Shown one piece after another: positions 45,504 to 55,247 of a DNA stretch of 64,000 nucleotides. The notes beneath the pieces are model-generated. The model was not told the DNA's origin and made no database searches. It saw only the letters and a list, made by a program, of their open reading frames with translations. A program made the position numbers and the translations under genes. This DNA is from an uncultured Nitrospiraceae bacterium (GTDB lineage: Bacteria; Nitrospirota; Thermodesulfovibrionia; Thermodesulfovibrionales; SM23-35): positions 1 to 64,000 of the forward strand of contig CAKZPA010000003.1 in NCBI GenBank assembly GCA_937138415.1, read 5' to 3'. The first letter of the stretch is position 1; each line of letters begins with the position of its first letter.

Positions 45504-46431
45504 CGATCCGAAGTTCCTCTATTGTGCACGACATGTCCTCGGGCGGTGGGCTTGAAAATTCCATGTACTGACCCGTGACCGGATGGACGAACCCCAGCAG
45601 CGCTGCATGGAGCATCTGACGGGGAACGTGGAGCAGTCCCTTCCCCCTGATGGCGAGCGATACCTTTCTCCCGTATGTCCTGTCGCCGACGACCGGATGG
45701 CCGATTGCGGCGAAGTGGACTCTGATTTGATGCGTCCTTCCGGTTCCGAGCGTGACCCCGATCAGTGTCGCGGCACCGAATCGCTTGAGCACCTTCCACG
45801 AGGTCCACGCCTCTTTCCCCCTCTTCGTCCTCGTCGACATCTTTTTCCTGTCGGTTAGTGAGCGGCCGATTTCGAGGTCGATGGTGCCTTCGTCCCCTCT
45901 CAAGTCGCCAAAGACGAGCGCCCGGTAGCTTCTCCGAATGCTCCGCCTTTGAAACTGCCCGACGAGGCTATAGTAGGCATAGTCATCCAGGGCAACGACC
46001 ATAACGCCCGACGTATCCTTGTCGAGCCTGTGAACCACGCCCGGTCTGAGAGGCGCTCCCACGGACGCGAAGTGGTCGCAGACCGACGCGAGCGCGTTCA
46101 TCAACGTCCCGCGTGCGTGCCCCGCCGCCGGGTAGACAACCATGCCAGGGGGCTTGTTTACAACGATTAACTGATCGTCTCGATAGAGGATATCGAGGGG
46201 TATAGGCTCCGGGACGAGGACCCCGGCCGTCTTTTCGCCGAACTCGATGACGACGACGTCATTTCCTCTCACCCTGTAGCTGGCCGCGACCTCTGTGCCG
46301 TTGACGAGTACGTCACGGTTCCCGATCATTTTTTGGATCTGCGAGCGGCTGACTTTCGTCTTCCGGGCGAGGAAGAGATCGATCCGCTCGCCTGCTTCCG
46401 CAGGATGAATAACGATCTGTTCTCGCCGCAT
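45487..46431 (-). CDS. rluD: RluA/RluD-family 23S rRNA pseudouridine synthase
   Basis: A 314-residue RNA-modifying enzyme. The N-terminal S4 RNA-binding domain (residues 14-75) includes RIDLFLARKTKVSRSQIQKM. The catalytic domain has VNKPPGMVVYPAAGH, RLDKDTSGVMVVA with the catalytic Asp, GTGRTHQIRVHFA and the C-terminal LHAALLGFVHP. Which uridines it modifies is inferred from family membership. Confidence 0.9.
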   Translation of the reverse strand: MRREQIVIHPAEAGERIDLFLARKTKVSRSQIQKMIGNRDVLVNGTEVAASYRVRGNDVVVIEFGEKTAGVLVPEPIPLDILYRDDQLIVVNKPPGMVVYPAAGHARGTLMNALASVCDHFASVGAPLRPGVVHRLDKDTSGVMVVALDDYAYYSLVGQFQRRSIRRSYRALVFGDLRGDEGTIDLEIGRSLTDRKKMSTRTKRGKEAWTSWKVLKRFGAATLIGVTLGTGRTHQIRVHFAAIGHPVVGDRTYGRKVSLAIRGKGLLHVPRQMLHAALLGFVHPVTGQYMEFSSPPPEDMSCTIEELRIVSPRS

Positions 46432-46668
46432 GAACGATCAACCCCCGCAAATGCACGAGAAGAGTGCGGCTTTTCTAAGAACAATTATGTTTCGATACGG
46501 ATAATCTCTCGCCGTCATCGAATGAAAGAACGTTTCGTCTGACAGGGCGGATTTGCCGAGCGAAAGCTCTGTCTGTACTTTCCCGTGGCATCTCATCACC
46601 CTCGCGACCCGTTCATCTACCGCTCACCGCCTGTGACGTTCGGTCGAGTATCGCGCCGGCTCCCGATG

Positions 46669-47391
46669 TCAGCGGCATATCTTCCGTTCCACCTGCGCGC
46701 AGATGCCGTAGAGCATGTTCATCTCCCACTCGGTCAGTCCGGCCCTTGCGATGAGGCGCGCGAGGTTCTTCATGATCTTCGCTTCGAGGTCCGTGTTTCC
46801 GCGAGGAATGTATTCGAGCAGCTTGAGCGTCGACTCGACCCTCCCGTAGAAATGCTGAAGTTTCTCCTGCGTTACCAGCTTCGGCAGTGACGCGCCCCAC
46901 ACGCCTTGGGTCAATTCATACGCGACGAGCATGACGCTCTGCGCGAGATTGAGAGATGGCGCCGCCGCATCGGACGGTATGGTGACGAGCAGACCGCACC
47001 TGTTCACTTCACTGTTGGTGAGTCCGTTTCGCTCCCTTCCGAACACGATCGCAACCTTGTTCTTCGCCGCTACCGAAACGATCCTTTCGACGCCGTCTCT
47101 GAGAGGAAGGATCAATCCCCTTCGCCTTCCGAGCCTCCGCGTCGTCCCGACAATCAGGTGTTTGTCGCGGATCGCGCCATCGAAGGTTGCGTGCACCCTC
47201 GCCTGTTTGAGAATCTCATAGCCCTGACACGCCATCCACCGCGCCTCCCTTGTCCGAAACCGGACAGGGTTCACCAACTCGAGATTCCTGAACCCCATAT
47301 TGAGCAGGGCTCTCCCGGCAGCCCCGACATTTCCGGGTTCCCGGGGTTCGACAAGGATGAAGGAGACGTTCTCTTTCCATGACGGATTCAT
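46669..47391 (-). CDS. trmJ: TrmJ-like SpoU-family tRNA 2'-O-methyltransferase
   Basis: About 240 residues. SPOUT-fold methyltransferase motifs: FILVEPREPGNVGAAGRAL, LELVNPVRF, VGTTRRLG, AIVFGRERNGLTNSEV and IPSDAAAPSLNLAQSVMLVAYEL, typical of TrmJ, which methylates ribose 32 in tRNA. The C-terminal helical extension fits. I choose the ATG at 47391 because a TATAAT box lies only ten bases before it, implying an almost leaderless mRNA; upstream starts at 47418 or 47406 would lie before or within that box. Confidence 0.85.
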   Translation of the reverse strand: MNPSWKENVSFILVEPREPGNVGAAGRALLNMGFRNLELVNPVRFRTREARWMACQGYEILKQARVHATFDGAIRDKHLIVGTTRRLGRRRGLILPLRDGVERIVSVAAKNKVAIVFGRERNGLTNSEVNRCGLLVTIPSDAAAPSLNLAQSVMLVAYELTQGVWGASLPKLVTQEKLQHFYGRVESTLKLLEYIPRGNTDLEAKIMKNLARLIARAGLTEWEMNMLYGICAQVERKICR

Positions 47392-47401
47392 GCCGATAGC
47401 C

Positions 47402-47424
47402 ATTATACCAGAAGGCACGTTCTC
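47402..47424 (-). promoter_or_regulatory. Promoter of the trmJ-like gene
   Basis: On the minus strand, TGGTATAAT is an extended -10 box (TATAAT at 47402-47407). GTGACG, a weak match to TTGACA, lies 16 bases upstream. Confidence 0.5.
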
Positions 47425-47951
47425 GTCACAGATCGTTCGTTGATTGCGAAGACGGGCTTGCAGTATACTGATGCATCGACCGTTTCACGCGCTAACACTT
47501 TTCATTCATAAATTTCGGGCGATGGTGAGAGGACGTAGTGTTCGAGCGGGTTTATTGTGCCGGTGTTCAAATACTGTGCATTCGATACTAACGGGGCACA
47601 ATCGCCTCGCAGGCCCTCCGATCTCCATCGGGGGGCCGAGAACGGGCGAGAATACCCCGTCCCGTCTCGTGAAGGTATGGATAATCTGGGCCAAGGGGAA
47701 TTGGCACATGTCCGGGTCCGTCGACAACGTCGAGCATTGCTGATGCCGATGTATCGTCCTGAGCCTGCCGAAGGACCCGCCAAGGGCCTGCAGGCATATC
47801 CATCGCACGTTGTCGCCAAATGCGGGTCGTAGACGACATGAGCCGCCATCCCCGACCCGATTTGGGAACCTGGTTTTCACTATTGTCCGATTTGTCCGGG
47901 CGATGACAAACGTCCACACGACCGAAACACGTGTACCCGAAAGGAGCGCAT
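47425..47951. other. Gene-free intergenic region with hairpins
   Basis: No coding gene is supported in this half-kilobase. It contains an 11-bp hairpin with one mismatch (ggccctccgat/atcggggggcc, 47612-47637) and a REP-like element at 47754-47780. Reading frames here mostly reflect GC skew and repeat sequence. Confidence 0.6.
47754..47780. repeat. REP-like element, copy 2 (tcctgagcctgccgaagga core)
   Basis: Related to the element at 7717-7743. The stem bases differ in both arms (tcct/agga against ccct/aggg), so pairing is kept. Confidence 0.55.
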
Positions 47952-48503
47952 ATGGAAAAGTTCTTTCTCGAAAGGAATTCCGCCGCCCTCGTCATCATCG
48001 ACATCCAGGAGCGTCTCGCAGCCGTCATGAAGATGAAAGACGCGGTCGTCAACAACTGTCTTCACCTCATCGAGCTTGCGAAAATGTACTCGATCCCGAT
48101 CATTCTCACCGAACAGTACCCGAAAGGTTTGGGACCGACCGTGGAACCATTACGCGCCGCTCTGCCCGACGTGCAGCCGATCGAGAAACTGGCCTTCAGT
48201 TGCTGTGACGAACCCTCGTTCCTCGACGCGATCAGAGGCATCGGGAGGACGTCTCTTATCGTCACGGGGATGGAAACCCATATCTGCGTCCTCCAGACGA
48301 GCATCGGCCTTCTCAGGGAAGGTTACAGTGTCCATCTCGTGAAGGACGCCGTGTGCTCGAGGACGAAGGAGAATTGGAAGGTTGCCTGCGAATTCATCCG
48401 AGATGCGGGAGGGGTTATCACCTGCACGGAAACGGTCCTTTTCCAGCTCCTCAAGGTTGCGGGCACAGAAGAATTTAAAGCCATTTCGAAGAGAATTAAA
48501 TGA
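47952..48503 (+). CDS. Isochorismatase-family hydrolase
   Basis: A 183-residue cysteine hydrolase fold. It has LVIIDIQERLA (catalytic Asp), TEQYPKGLGPT (Lys), and VTGMETHICVLQT with the nucleophilic Cys. Close relatives include YcaC-like and nicotinamidase-like enzymes; the substrate is unknown. The ATG at 47952 has AGGAG five bases upstream. It overlaps the next gene by four bases. Confidence 0.88.
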   Translation: MEKFFLERNSAALVIIDIQERLAAVMKMKDAVVNNCLHLIELAKMYSIPIILTEQYPKGLGPTVEPLRAALPDVQPIEKLAFSCCDEPSFLDAIRGIGRTSLIVTGMETHICVLQTSIGLLREGYSVHLVKDAVCSRTKENWKVACEFIRDAGGVITCTETVLFQLLKVAGTEEFKAISKRIK

Positions 48504-48745
48504 CTCCCATGGGCGGTGAATGGGTCGAGGTCTCTATTACATACGACCCCCTCGAGGCGGAGATGATCAGAGACGTCCTCGAGAGCGGGGGTATCCCTGT
48601 CGTTCTCCGCTCGTCGAAAGTAACCCCGTACCCGGTGAATATCGGAAAAATGGGCGAGATAAGAATCCTGGTGCGGAAGGAAGACCGGGAAGCGGCCGAA
48701 GAAGCGCTACAGGCGGAGACGGAAAAGACTACCGAAGATACCTGA
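48500..48745 (+). CDS. DUF2007 family small protein
   Basis: An 81-residue protein with the DUF2007 pattern: WVEVSITYDPLEAEMIRDVL, GGIPVVLRSS, and IRILVRKEDREAAEEAL. Often described as a putative signal-transducing protein, but its role is unknown. Start overlaps the isochorismatase-like gene by four bases; the end overlaps the convergent nitroreductase by 17 bases. Confidence 0.8.
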   Translation: MTPMGGEWVEVSITYDPLEAEMIRDVLESGGIPVVLRSSKVTPYPVNIGKMGEIRILVRKEDREAAEEALQAETEKTTEDT

Positions 48746-49340
48746 CCTTCATTTCGAAAGGCTGTTTTTGAGGCCCCGCGACCGGCCGTTCTGGATACCC
48801 GACAGCGACCACCGCCATGAATTCTCCCCTCGGTTCACCCAGGAAGTGGAGTACTTCATCCTTGAGGAGGAATAAAATCCCCAGCCACACCGTTCCAATG
48901 CCCAGAGAAGTCGCTGCGAGGAGCATATTTTCCACCGCAGCCGCGGAACTCTGGATCTCCATGGTGCGGAAAAAATCCCGCGCCATGCCTTTTTCGATTT
49001 CGAAGAGCTCTGTCCCGCGCTCGACGAGGTCGCCCGTATTCGCCACGGCGATGACGACGGGCGCACTCAGGATGCTCCGTGCCGCCATACGGAGCAAGGC
49101 AGACGCGGGTTTCGGAAATTCAGCCGACTTCGCCGTCACGAGCTGCGCCAGTTCCTGCTTCTTCGAACCGCGAATGACGATGAATTTCCACGGCTGCTGG
49201 TTGTGGGCAGATGGCGCTTCGTTCGCGGCACGAAGGAGAAGGGTGACAATCTCATCGGGCACATCCCGTTCAGAAAATCTCCGTACGCTCCGCCGCTTGC
49301 GGATCGCGTCTAACGTCTCATTGTGAGGGTACCCGGGCAA
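48729..49340 (-). CDS. Nitroreductase-family flavoprotein, second copy
   Basis: A 203-residue FMN enzyme with LDAIRKRRSVRRFSERDVP, NEAPSAHNQQPWKFIVI, ENMLLAATSLGIGTVWLGI and VVAVGYPERP. It is not a close copy of the one at 43912. No ATG is available before the conserved region, so the TTG at 49340 is the likely start. It begins 14 bases after the nuoN stop on the same strand and may be co-transcribed with complex I. Confidence 0.85.
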   Translation of the reverse strand: MPGYPHNETLDAIRKRRSVRRFSERDVPDEIVTLLLRAANEAPSAHNQQPWKFIVIRGSKKQELAQLVTAKSAEFPKPASALLRMAARSILSAPVVIAVANTGDLVERGTELFEIEKGMARDFFRTMEIQSSAAAVENMLLAATSLGIGTVWLGILFLLKDEVLHFLGEPRGEFMAVVAVGYPERPVAGPQKQPFEMKVRYLR

Positions 49341-49354
49341 AGAAGGGGCGTCTC

Positions 49355-50782
49355 TTAGAAGCCTTTGACCGCCATCCTCGCAAACTCAACAAGGGCTGTC
49401 GGGAATACGCCGATGATGAGGACTGCAGCGGTCGTAACCGCGAGGGCGACTCCGCTCGAGAAAGACGTGGAGAGACTGACCGTTACCTTCGGATCTCTCA
49501 TGTACATGTACATGACAATCCTGAGGTAAAAGTATGCCGATATCGCGCTGAAGATCACCGCAACGACGACAAGCCACGTATACCCCGCGTTGACCGCCGC
49601 CATGAAGATATACAGTTTGCCGATAAAGCCGGCAGTCGGAGGGATTCCGGTGAGAGAGAACATAAAAATGAGCATGAGCGCCGCAGCCATTGGGTGGGTC
49701 TTTGAAAGTCCCTCATAGTCGTAGATACTGTCACCTTTGAACCCTTCGCTCCTCAGCATGATGATGACCGCAAACGCGCCGATGTTCATGAACGCGTAAA
49801 TCATGAGGTAGTTCATCATGCTCGCGAGCCCTTCGTTGTTCGCGACGATGACGCCGAGCAGTGCGTACCCGGCATGCGCGATCGACGAATACGCGAGCAT
49901 CCTCTTTATGTTCGTCTGCGCGAGCGCGATGATGTTCCCGACCGCCATCGTGAGGATGGCCAGGGGAATCAGAATGGTCACCCAGTCCACGCGTGCCGCC
50001 GCGAAGGCAACGAGGAAAACTCGCCCGATGACAGCGAAACCGGCCGCTTTGGGCCCGACCGACATGAACGCGGTAATCGAGGTGGGTGCTCCTTCGTACA
50101 CGTCGGGTGCCCACATATGGAACGGGGCAGCGGCAATTTTGAATCCGAATGCGACCATCAGGAACAAGATCGAGAGCAGAAGAGAAACGTTGTCGTAGAG
50201 CCCGCGCTCGACGATAAAGGCTGCAATCCCCTTGAGGTCCGTCGTTCCGGTCAAACCGTAGACAATCGAGATACCGTAGAGAAGAAATCCTGATGAAAAC
50301 GCGCCGAGCAGGAAATACTTCAACGCTGCTTCGTTGGACTTGATATCGTGCCTGATGAAACCGGCGAGGATATAAGTGCTGAGCGCCATGAGTTCGAGCC
50401 CGAGGTAGAGGACGATCAGGTCTCCCGCAGACGCCATAATCATCATGCCGATCGTCGAGAAGAGGATGAGGCTGTAATACTCCCCATAATTCACCCTCTC
50501 GATGGCAATGTACTTGATGGATATGAGGATGGAGAGGATGACATTGACGAAGAAGATGATCTTGAAAAACGTGCTGTACCCGTCGGAGATAAACATCGTC
50601 CCGAACGTCTCACCGCGCGGACCGAGCAGCGTGAGCGCCACGAGAGCGACGCCCGCCATGCTGATGACCGCAACCGCCTCCTTCTTTTTGACCACGAGGT
50701 CGATCAGCATTACGAAGAGCGCAAGCGCCGTCATGAGGAGTTCCGGTACTATCGGCGTCAGATCGGGAAGCTGAAAATTCAT
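49355..50782 (-). CDS. nuoN: Complex I subunit N
   Basis: A 475-residue antiporter-like membrane subunit of NADH-quinone-oxidoreductase-type complex I, with about 14 helices. Proton-channel motifs ALKYFLLGAFSSGFLLYG, AAPFHMWAPDVYEGAPT and NIKRMLAYSSIAHAGY are present. Last gene of the nuo operon; overlaps nuoM by four bases. Confidence 0.95.
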   Translation of the reverse strand: MNFQLPDLTPIVPELLMTALALFVMLIDLVVKKKEAVAVISMAGVALVALTLLGPRGETFGTMFISDGYSTFFKIIFFVNVILSILISIKYIAIERVNYGEYYSLILFSTIGMMIMASAGDLIVLYLGLELMALSTYILAGFIRHDIKSNEAALKYFLLGAFSSGFLLYGISIVYGLTGTTDLKGIAAFIVERGLYDNVSLLLSILFLMVAFGFKIAAAPFHMWAPDVYEGAPTSITAFMSVGPKAAGFAVIGRVFLVAFAAARVDWVTILIPLAILTMAVGNIIALAQTNIKRMLAYSSIAHAGYALLGVIVANNEGLASMMNYLMIYAFMNIGAFAVIIMLRSEGFKGDSIYDYEGLSKTHPMAAALMLIFMFSLTGIPPTAGFIGKLYIFMAAVNAGYTWLVVVAVIFSAISAYFYLRIVMYMYMRDPKVTVSLSTSFSSGVALAVTTAAVLIIGVFPTALVEFARMAVKGF

Positions 50783-52320
50783 CTGATTACCTCCAGCACA
50801 GCTTTAGCCGCTACCGCCTCCTGCATCCCAGCGGAGGAAACCCTCTCGAGGAGGTGCGCAACAGAGGGGTGCATAAAACTGAGGAACGTATTCGGATACA
50901 CTCCTATCCAGAGTACGAGAATGATGAGGGGAATCAAGGTAATCGTCTCCCGAACGTTCATGTCGGGGAGACCATAGACTTTCGGATTGACCTCCATGAA
51001 GAATATGCGCTGATAGAGCCAGAGCATGTATCCCGCACCGATGATAATGCCTGTGCACGCGAGCACACCCACGAGCTTGCTCTTCATAAAGCCGCCGAGC
51101 AGGATGAGGAATTCCCCGATGAACCCGTTCGTCGCCGGCAGTCCAATCGACGCCAGGGTGAAGACCATGAAGAACGACGCGTAAATGGGCATGACGGTCG
51201 CGAGACCGCCGTAATCGACGATGAGCCTCGAATGGGTTCTGTCGTACACGATCCCCACGGACAAGAAGAGCGCGCCGGTCACGATACCGTGATTGATCAT
51301 CTGGAGGATGCCTCCTTCAATCCCCTGCGTGTTCAGGGCAAAAATGCCGAGCGTGACGAAGCCCATGTGGCTGACAGAACTGTAGGCGATGAGCCGCTTC
51401 AAATCGGTCTGCGCGAGGCAGATGACGGCGCCGTAAATGATCGCGATGACCGACAGCGTGAGCATGACCGGTGTCATCGCTTTCGCCGCCTCCGGGAAAA
51501 GCGGCAGCGAGAACCTCAGGAACCCGTACGCGCCCATCTTGATGAGGATGGCCGCGAGGATGACGCTGCCCGCCGTCGGCGCCTCCGTGTGCGCATCCGG
51601 AAGCCAGGTGTGGACCGGCCACATCGGAACCTTCACCGCGAACGCCGCGAAGAAAGCCCAGAAGAGCCACAATTGCATCGTATAAGGATACGTCCTCGTC
51701 ATGAGGTCGAGAATGTTGAACGTCTTGCCTCCATAGAGGTAGAGCACGATAATGCCGACGAGCATGAGGACGCTCCCGACGAGCGTATAGAGGAAGAACT
51801 TGATCGCCGCGTAGACCCTGTTGGGGCCACCCCAAACGCCGATGATGAGGAACATCGGGATGAGCATGGCTTCCCAGAAAAGGTAGAAGAGGAAGAAGTC
51901 GAGCGAGCAGAAGACGCCGATCATGAACGACGTCGTGAGGAGAATCGAGATGTAAAACTCTTTCACCTTCTTCGTGATCGACTCCCACGAGATGAGGACG
52001 CACAGGATGGCAGTGAGCGTCGAGAGGAGAACGAGGAGAATGCTTATCCCGTCAACGCCGAGGAAGTAATGGATATTCCAGTTCGGAATCCAGCTGTGAC
52101 GCTCGACGAACTGCATCTTGTGTGTCGTCTTATCGAACTCCGTGAAGAGTGGCAAGGAGAGGAGGAACGTTGCAATGCTCGTGACGAGTGCGATGAACTT
52201 CGTGAGGAGCTCCCATGATCGCCTCATGATTAAAATGAGGAGAGATCCCAGAATCGGCAAGAAGATGAGCAGACTAAGAATCGGGTAGCTCAAGTGATTC
52301 ATGATTACCTGTTGTTCCAT
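50779..52320 (-). CDS. nuoM: Complex I subunit M
   Basis: A 513-residue antiporter-like membrane subunit that pumps protons or Na+. It has FYLFWEAMLIPMFLIIG with the conserved Glu, VPMWPVHTWLPDAHTEAPTA, and DLKRLIAYSSVSHMGFV. It starts six bases after the nuoL stop. Confidence 0.95.
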   Translation of the reverse strand: MEQQVIMNHLSYPILSLLIFLPILGSLLILIMRRSWELLTKFIALVTSIATFLLSLPLFTEFDKTTHKMQFVERHSWIPNWNIHYFLGVDGISILLVLLSTLTAILCVLISWESITKKVKEFYISILLTTSFMIGVFCSLDFFLFYLFWEAMLIPMFLIIGVWGGPNRVYAAIKFFLYTLVGSVLMLVGIIVLYLYGGKTFNILDLMTRTYPYTMQLWLFWAFFAAFAVKVPMWPVHTWLPDAHTEAPTAGSVILAAILIKMGAYGFLRFSLPLFPEAAKAMTPVMLTLSVIAIIYGAVICLAQTDLKRLIAYSSVSHMGFVTLGIFALNTQGIEGGILQMINHGIVTGALFLSVGIVYDRTHSRLIVDYGGLATVMPIYASFFMVFTLASIGLPATNGFIGEFLILLGGFMKSKLVGVLACTGIIIGAGYMLWLYQRIFFMEVNPKVYGLPDMNVRETITLIPLIILVLWIGVYPNTFLSFMHPSVAHLLERVSSAGMQEAVAAKAVLEVIR

Positions 52321-52326
52321 ATCGTC

Positions 52327-54429
52327 TTATCTCATAAAATAGAGGAGCGCTAGGATGAAGACCGCCCCCGCTGCCATGAAGATGCCGTAGTGTTCCACGA
52401 TGCCCGTCTGGATCTTCCGGAGGCTCTGACTGAACCGTCCGATCGCACCCGGCACGCCATTGACGATGCCCTCGATAATCTTTGCATCCGTTATCGCAAC
52501 GAGCACGCTGTTCGCGATCCAGAGTGTCGGCTTCACGATCGTATAGTGGTAAAGCTCATCGACGTAGTACTTGCGGAAAGAGATTCTGTAGAGCATCGAG
52601 AATTGCTCCGCGAGTTTTTTCGGCAGATCCGTCTTCCTCAGGTAGAAGAAAGCCGCGAGTCCTATGCCGAGCAGAGCGATCGTCGTCGACAGCCCCATGA
52701 CCGCCCATTCTTCGGCGTGCGTGCCATGGAATTCCGGATGTCCGAGAACCGGCTCGAGAAAATGCGCGAAATGCGCGCCGCCGCCAAGGATCGGCGGGAT
52801 CCCTACCCATCCGGCCGCTACCGCTCCGACGGCAAGGAACATAAGCGGGACCGTCATGATCTTTGGCGATTCGTGGATATGGTGCTCGCCGTGATGAGAT
52901 CCTTGAGCGCCGTGACCCGCTGCGTGGGTGTTATGCCCCGAACCGTGCGTATCGTGTCCGGGGTCGTGGGAGCCATGTCCCGCATCGTGGGCACCGTGCC
53001 CTGAAGTGTGCGGAGCGGGATGCGCGTGAGCGCTGTGGGTCACCGCGTGCCCGTGCGCCTCCGCGTGGTGTCCGCCGCGGTACGTTCCGTGGAACGTCAG
53101 GAAGATCAGCCTGAACGTGTAGAGAGGCGTGAAAAATGCGACCGCCGTGCCCATGAGCCAGACGAGTTTCCCGACGCTCGAATGGGAAGCGTAGGCTGAC
53201 CAGATAATTTCGTCCTTGCTGAAGAATCCGGAAAATCCCGGTACTCCCGCCGCACTGAGCGCCGCGATGATGAAGACCGCGTAAGTAATCGGCATGTACT
53301 TTTTCAAGCCACCCATTTCCTGAATATCGTTCGTATGGACGGCGTGAATCACGCTCCCCGCGGCGAGGAAAAGGAGTGCCTTGAAAAACGCATGGGTGTA
53401 CAGGTGGAAAATACCCGCAGCATACGCCCCGACGCCGCACGCGAGGAACATGAGGCCCAGGTGACTGCACGTCGAGTATGCGATGATTCTCTTGATGTCG
53501 TTCTGAGTAATCGCAATGGTCGCCGCGAACAGAGATGTCGCAGCCCCGATGATCGCCACCGTGTCCATTGCAAACGGCGAAAGATTGAAGATCGGATTGC
53601 ACCTCGCGACCATGAAAACCCCCGCGGTCACCATGGTCGCCGCATGGATGAGGGCGCTCACAGGAGTCGGGCCCTCCATGGCGTCCGGCAACCAGACGTG
53701 GAGAGGTATCTGGGCCGATTTCCCCACCGCTCCGCAGAAGAGGAGGAGCGCTATGAGCGTGGGCAGGTCGACAGTGAATCCGAGGAAATCGACGCGCTGC
53801 CCAGCGATAGAGGAAACGTTCCCGAACACGTCGGCATAGTGAAGCGTCCCGAACGCGATAAAGACCATGAAAACGCCGATGCCGAAACCGAAATCGCCGA
53901 ACCTGTTGACGATAAACGCCTTCTTCCCGGCATCCGCAGCGGATTTTTTGTTGAAGTAATAGCCGATGAGGAAGTAGGAGCAGAGGCCGACGCCTTCCCA
54001 GCCGAAGTAGAGGAGCAGGAAATTATTCCCCATGACGAGCATGAGCATGCAGAAGGTGAACAGGTTCAGGTACGCGAAAAACCGGTAGTACCCCGTATCG
54101 CCGTGCATGTATCCGATCGAGTAGATGTGGATGAGGGTCGCGCACGTCGTGACGACGATGAGCATCACCGCCGTCAGCGGATCGATGAGAAAACCGACGG
54201 AGACCTTGAACGTCCCCGAAACGATCCACGAATAGAGGTCTGCATCGATCGTATGGCCCGCGAGGACGTCACGCAACGTGAACAGAGAGCACACCCATGA
54301 GCCAGCGACGGTAAGGACCCCCGGCCAGTGCGCCCCGTATCTGGTCACTTCCTTGCCGATCAGGATATTGACGATGAACCCGACCAGCGGGAGGAAAGGT
54401 ATCAACACATGGTAAAATTGCAGTTCCAT
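52327..54429 (-). CDS. nuoL: Complex I subunit L with long His-rich loop
   Basis: A 700-residue antiporter-like subunit with the long lateral helix. Motifs are LLYFGWEGVGLCSYFLIG, KSAQIPLHVWLPDAMEGPTP, and DIKRIIAYSTCSHLG. Residues about 453-519 form a loop containing 22 histidines, with repeated GHGxHDxGH-like units, between two C-terminal helices; shorter His-rich loops at this place are known in NuoL. Encoded at 52870-53073. Confidence 0.95.
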   Translation of the reverse strand: MELQFYHVLIPFLPLVGFIVNILIGKEVTRYGAHWPGVLTVAGSWVCSLFTLRDVLAGHTIDADLYSWIVSGTFKVSVGFLIDPLTAVMLIVVTTCATLIHIYSIGYMHGDTGYYRFFAYLNLFTFCMLMLVMGNNFLLLYFGWEGVGLCSYFLIGYYFNKKSAADAGKKAFIVNRFGDFGFGIGVFMVFIAFGTLHYADVFGNVSSIAGQRVDFLGFTVDLPTLIALLLFCGAVGKSAQIPLHVWLPDAMEGPTPVSALIHAATMVTAGVFMVARCNPIFNLSPFAMDTVAIIGAATSLFAATIAITQNDIKRIIAYSTCSHLGLMFLACGVGAYAAGIFHLYTHAFFKALLFLAAGSVIHAVHTNDIQEMGGLKKYMPITYAVFIIAALSAAGVPGFSGFFSKDEIIWSAYASHSSVGKLVWLMGTAVAFFTPLYTFRLIFLTFHGTYRGGHHAEAHGHAVTHSAHAHPAPHTSGHGAHDAGHGSHDPGHDTHGSGHNTHAAGHGAQGSHHGEHHIHESPKIMTVPLMFLAVGAVAAGWVGIPPILGGGAHFAHFLEPVLGHPEFHGTHAEEWAVMGLSTTIALLGIGLAAFFYLRKTDLPKKLAEQFSMLYRISFRKYYVDELYHYTIVKPTLWIANSVLVAITDAKIIEGIVNGVPGAIGRFSQSLRKIQTGIVEHYGIFMAAGAVFILALLYFMR

Positions 54430-54430
54430 G

Positions 54431-54733
54431 CTACCCCCGCAGCTCCTTCACATCATCCACATGAGCCGTGGCCTTGTTCCTGAAGAGCGCGATCACGATC
54501 GCAAGCCCGATCGCCGCTTCTGCAGCCGCGACCGCGATGACGAAGAACGCGAGAATCTGGCCTCTCAAATCTTGGAGGTAGTGGCTCAGCGCAATGAGGT
54601 TGATATTGACCCCATTCAGCATGAGTTCGATCGACATGAACATGAGGATGACGTTCCTCCGCGACAGGAATCCGAAAACGCCGATCGCAAAGACGATCAC
54701 GCTGAGCACCATGTACCAGCTTAACGGTACCAT
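54431..54733 (-). CDS. nuoK: Complex I subunit K
   Basis: A 100-residue, three-helix membrane subunit. The two conserved acidic residues of the channel are in MSIELMLNGVN (Glu36) and VAAAEAAIG (Glu72). One base separates it from nuoL. Confidence 0.95.
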   Translation of the reverse strand: MVPLSWYMVLSVIVFAIGVFGFLSRRNVILMFMSIELMLNGVNINLIALSHYLQDLRGQILAFFVIAVAAAEAAIGLAIVIALFRNKATAHVDDVKELRG

Positions 54734-54734
54734 C

Positions 54735-55247
54735 CTACCCTCTCAACCCCTTCTTGGCGAGAACGATCGCTCCGATGATGGCGACGAGCAGAATCAGGGA
54801 CGTTATCTCGAAGGGGTACAGGAATTCCGTGTAGAGAACTTTCCCCAGAGCGATCGCATTCGTCTCCTGCTGTATATGCTCGATCGTGTACATCCCAGGT
54901 GGCGCTGCGATGAACGAGCGCAGTGCCATGAGCACGACCACGAGGAGGCCGACCGCAAAGGTAAACCCCGCCGCCCCGGCACCGATGAACCTGCTGATCC
55001 TCATCTCTTCCCGCACGTTCACGAGCAAAACGGCGAACAGGAATAGTACGAGGATACCGCCCGCATAGACGATGACCTGCACCGCTGCGAGAAACTCCGC
55101 ATTCAGGAAGAGGTAGAGAGCCGCGATGTGAAAGAAGAGGAGCAGCATCCACGCGACGCTATGGATAGGGTTCTTCCTCGTGATCACGACGAGTGCGAGC
55201 ACCGTGATCGCGAAAGCGAAGTACGCGAAGAACGCCTGCTGGATCAT
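54735..55247 (-). CDS. nuoJ: Complex I subunit J
   Basis: A 170-residue membrane subunit with RKNPIHSVAWMLLLFFHIAALY and VQVIVYAGGILVLFLFAVLL, typical of NuoJ, including the helix that changes conformation during turnover. It overlaps nuoI by four bases. Confidence 0.94.
   Translation of the reverse strand: MIQQAFFAYFAFAITVLALVVITRKNPIHSVAWMLLLFFHIAALYLFLNAEFLAAVQVIVYAGGILVLFLFAVLLVNVREEMRISRFIGAGAAGFTFAVGLLVVVLMALRSFIAAPPGMYTIEHIQQETNAIALGKVLYTEFLYPFEITSLILLVAIIGAIVLAKKGLRG

Noticed and set aside
50854..52218. Long charged open frame on the plus strand
   Set aside because: Antisense to nuoM; the composition (Arg, Glu, His) is the mirror of membrane helices.
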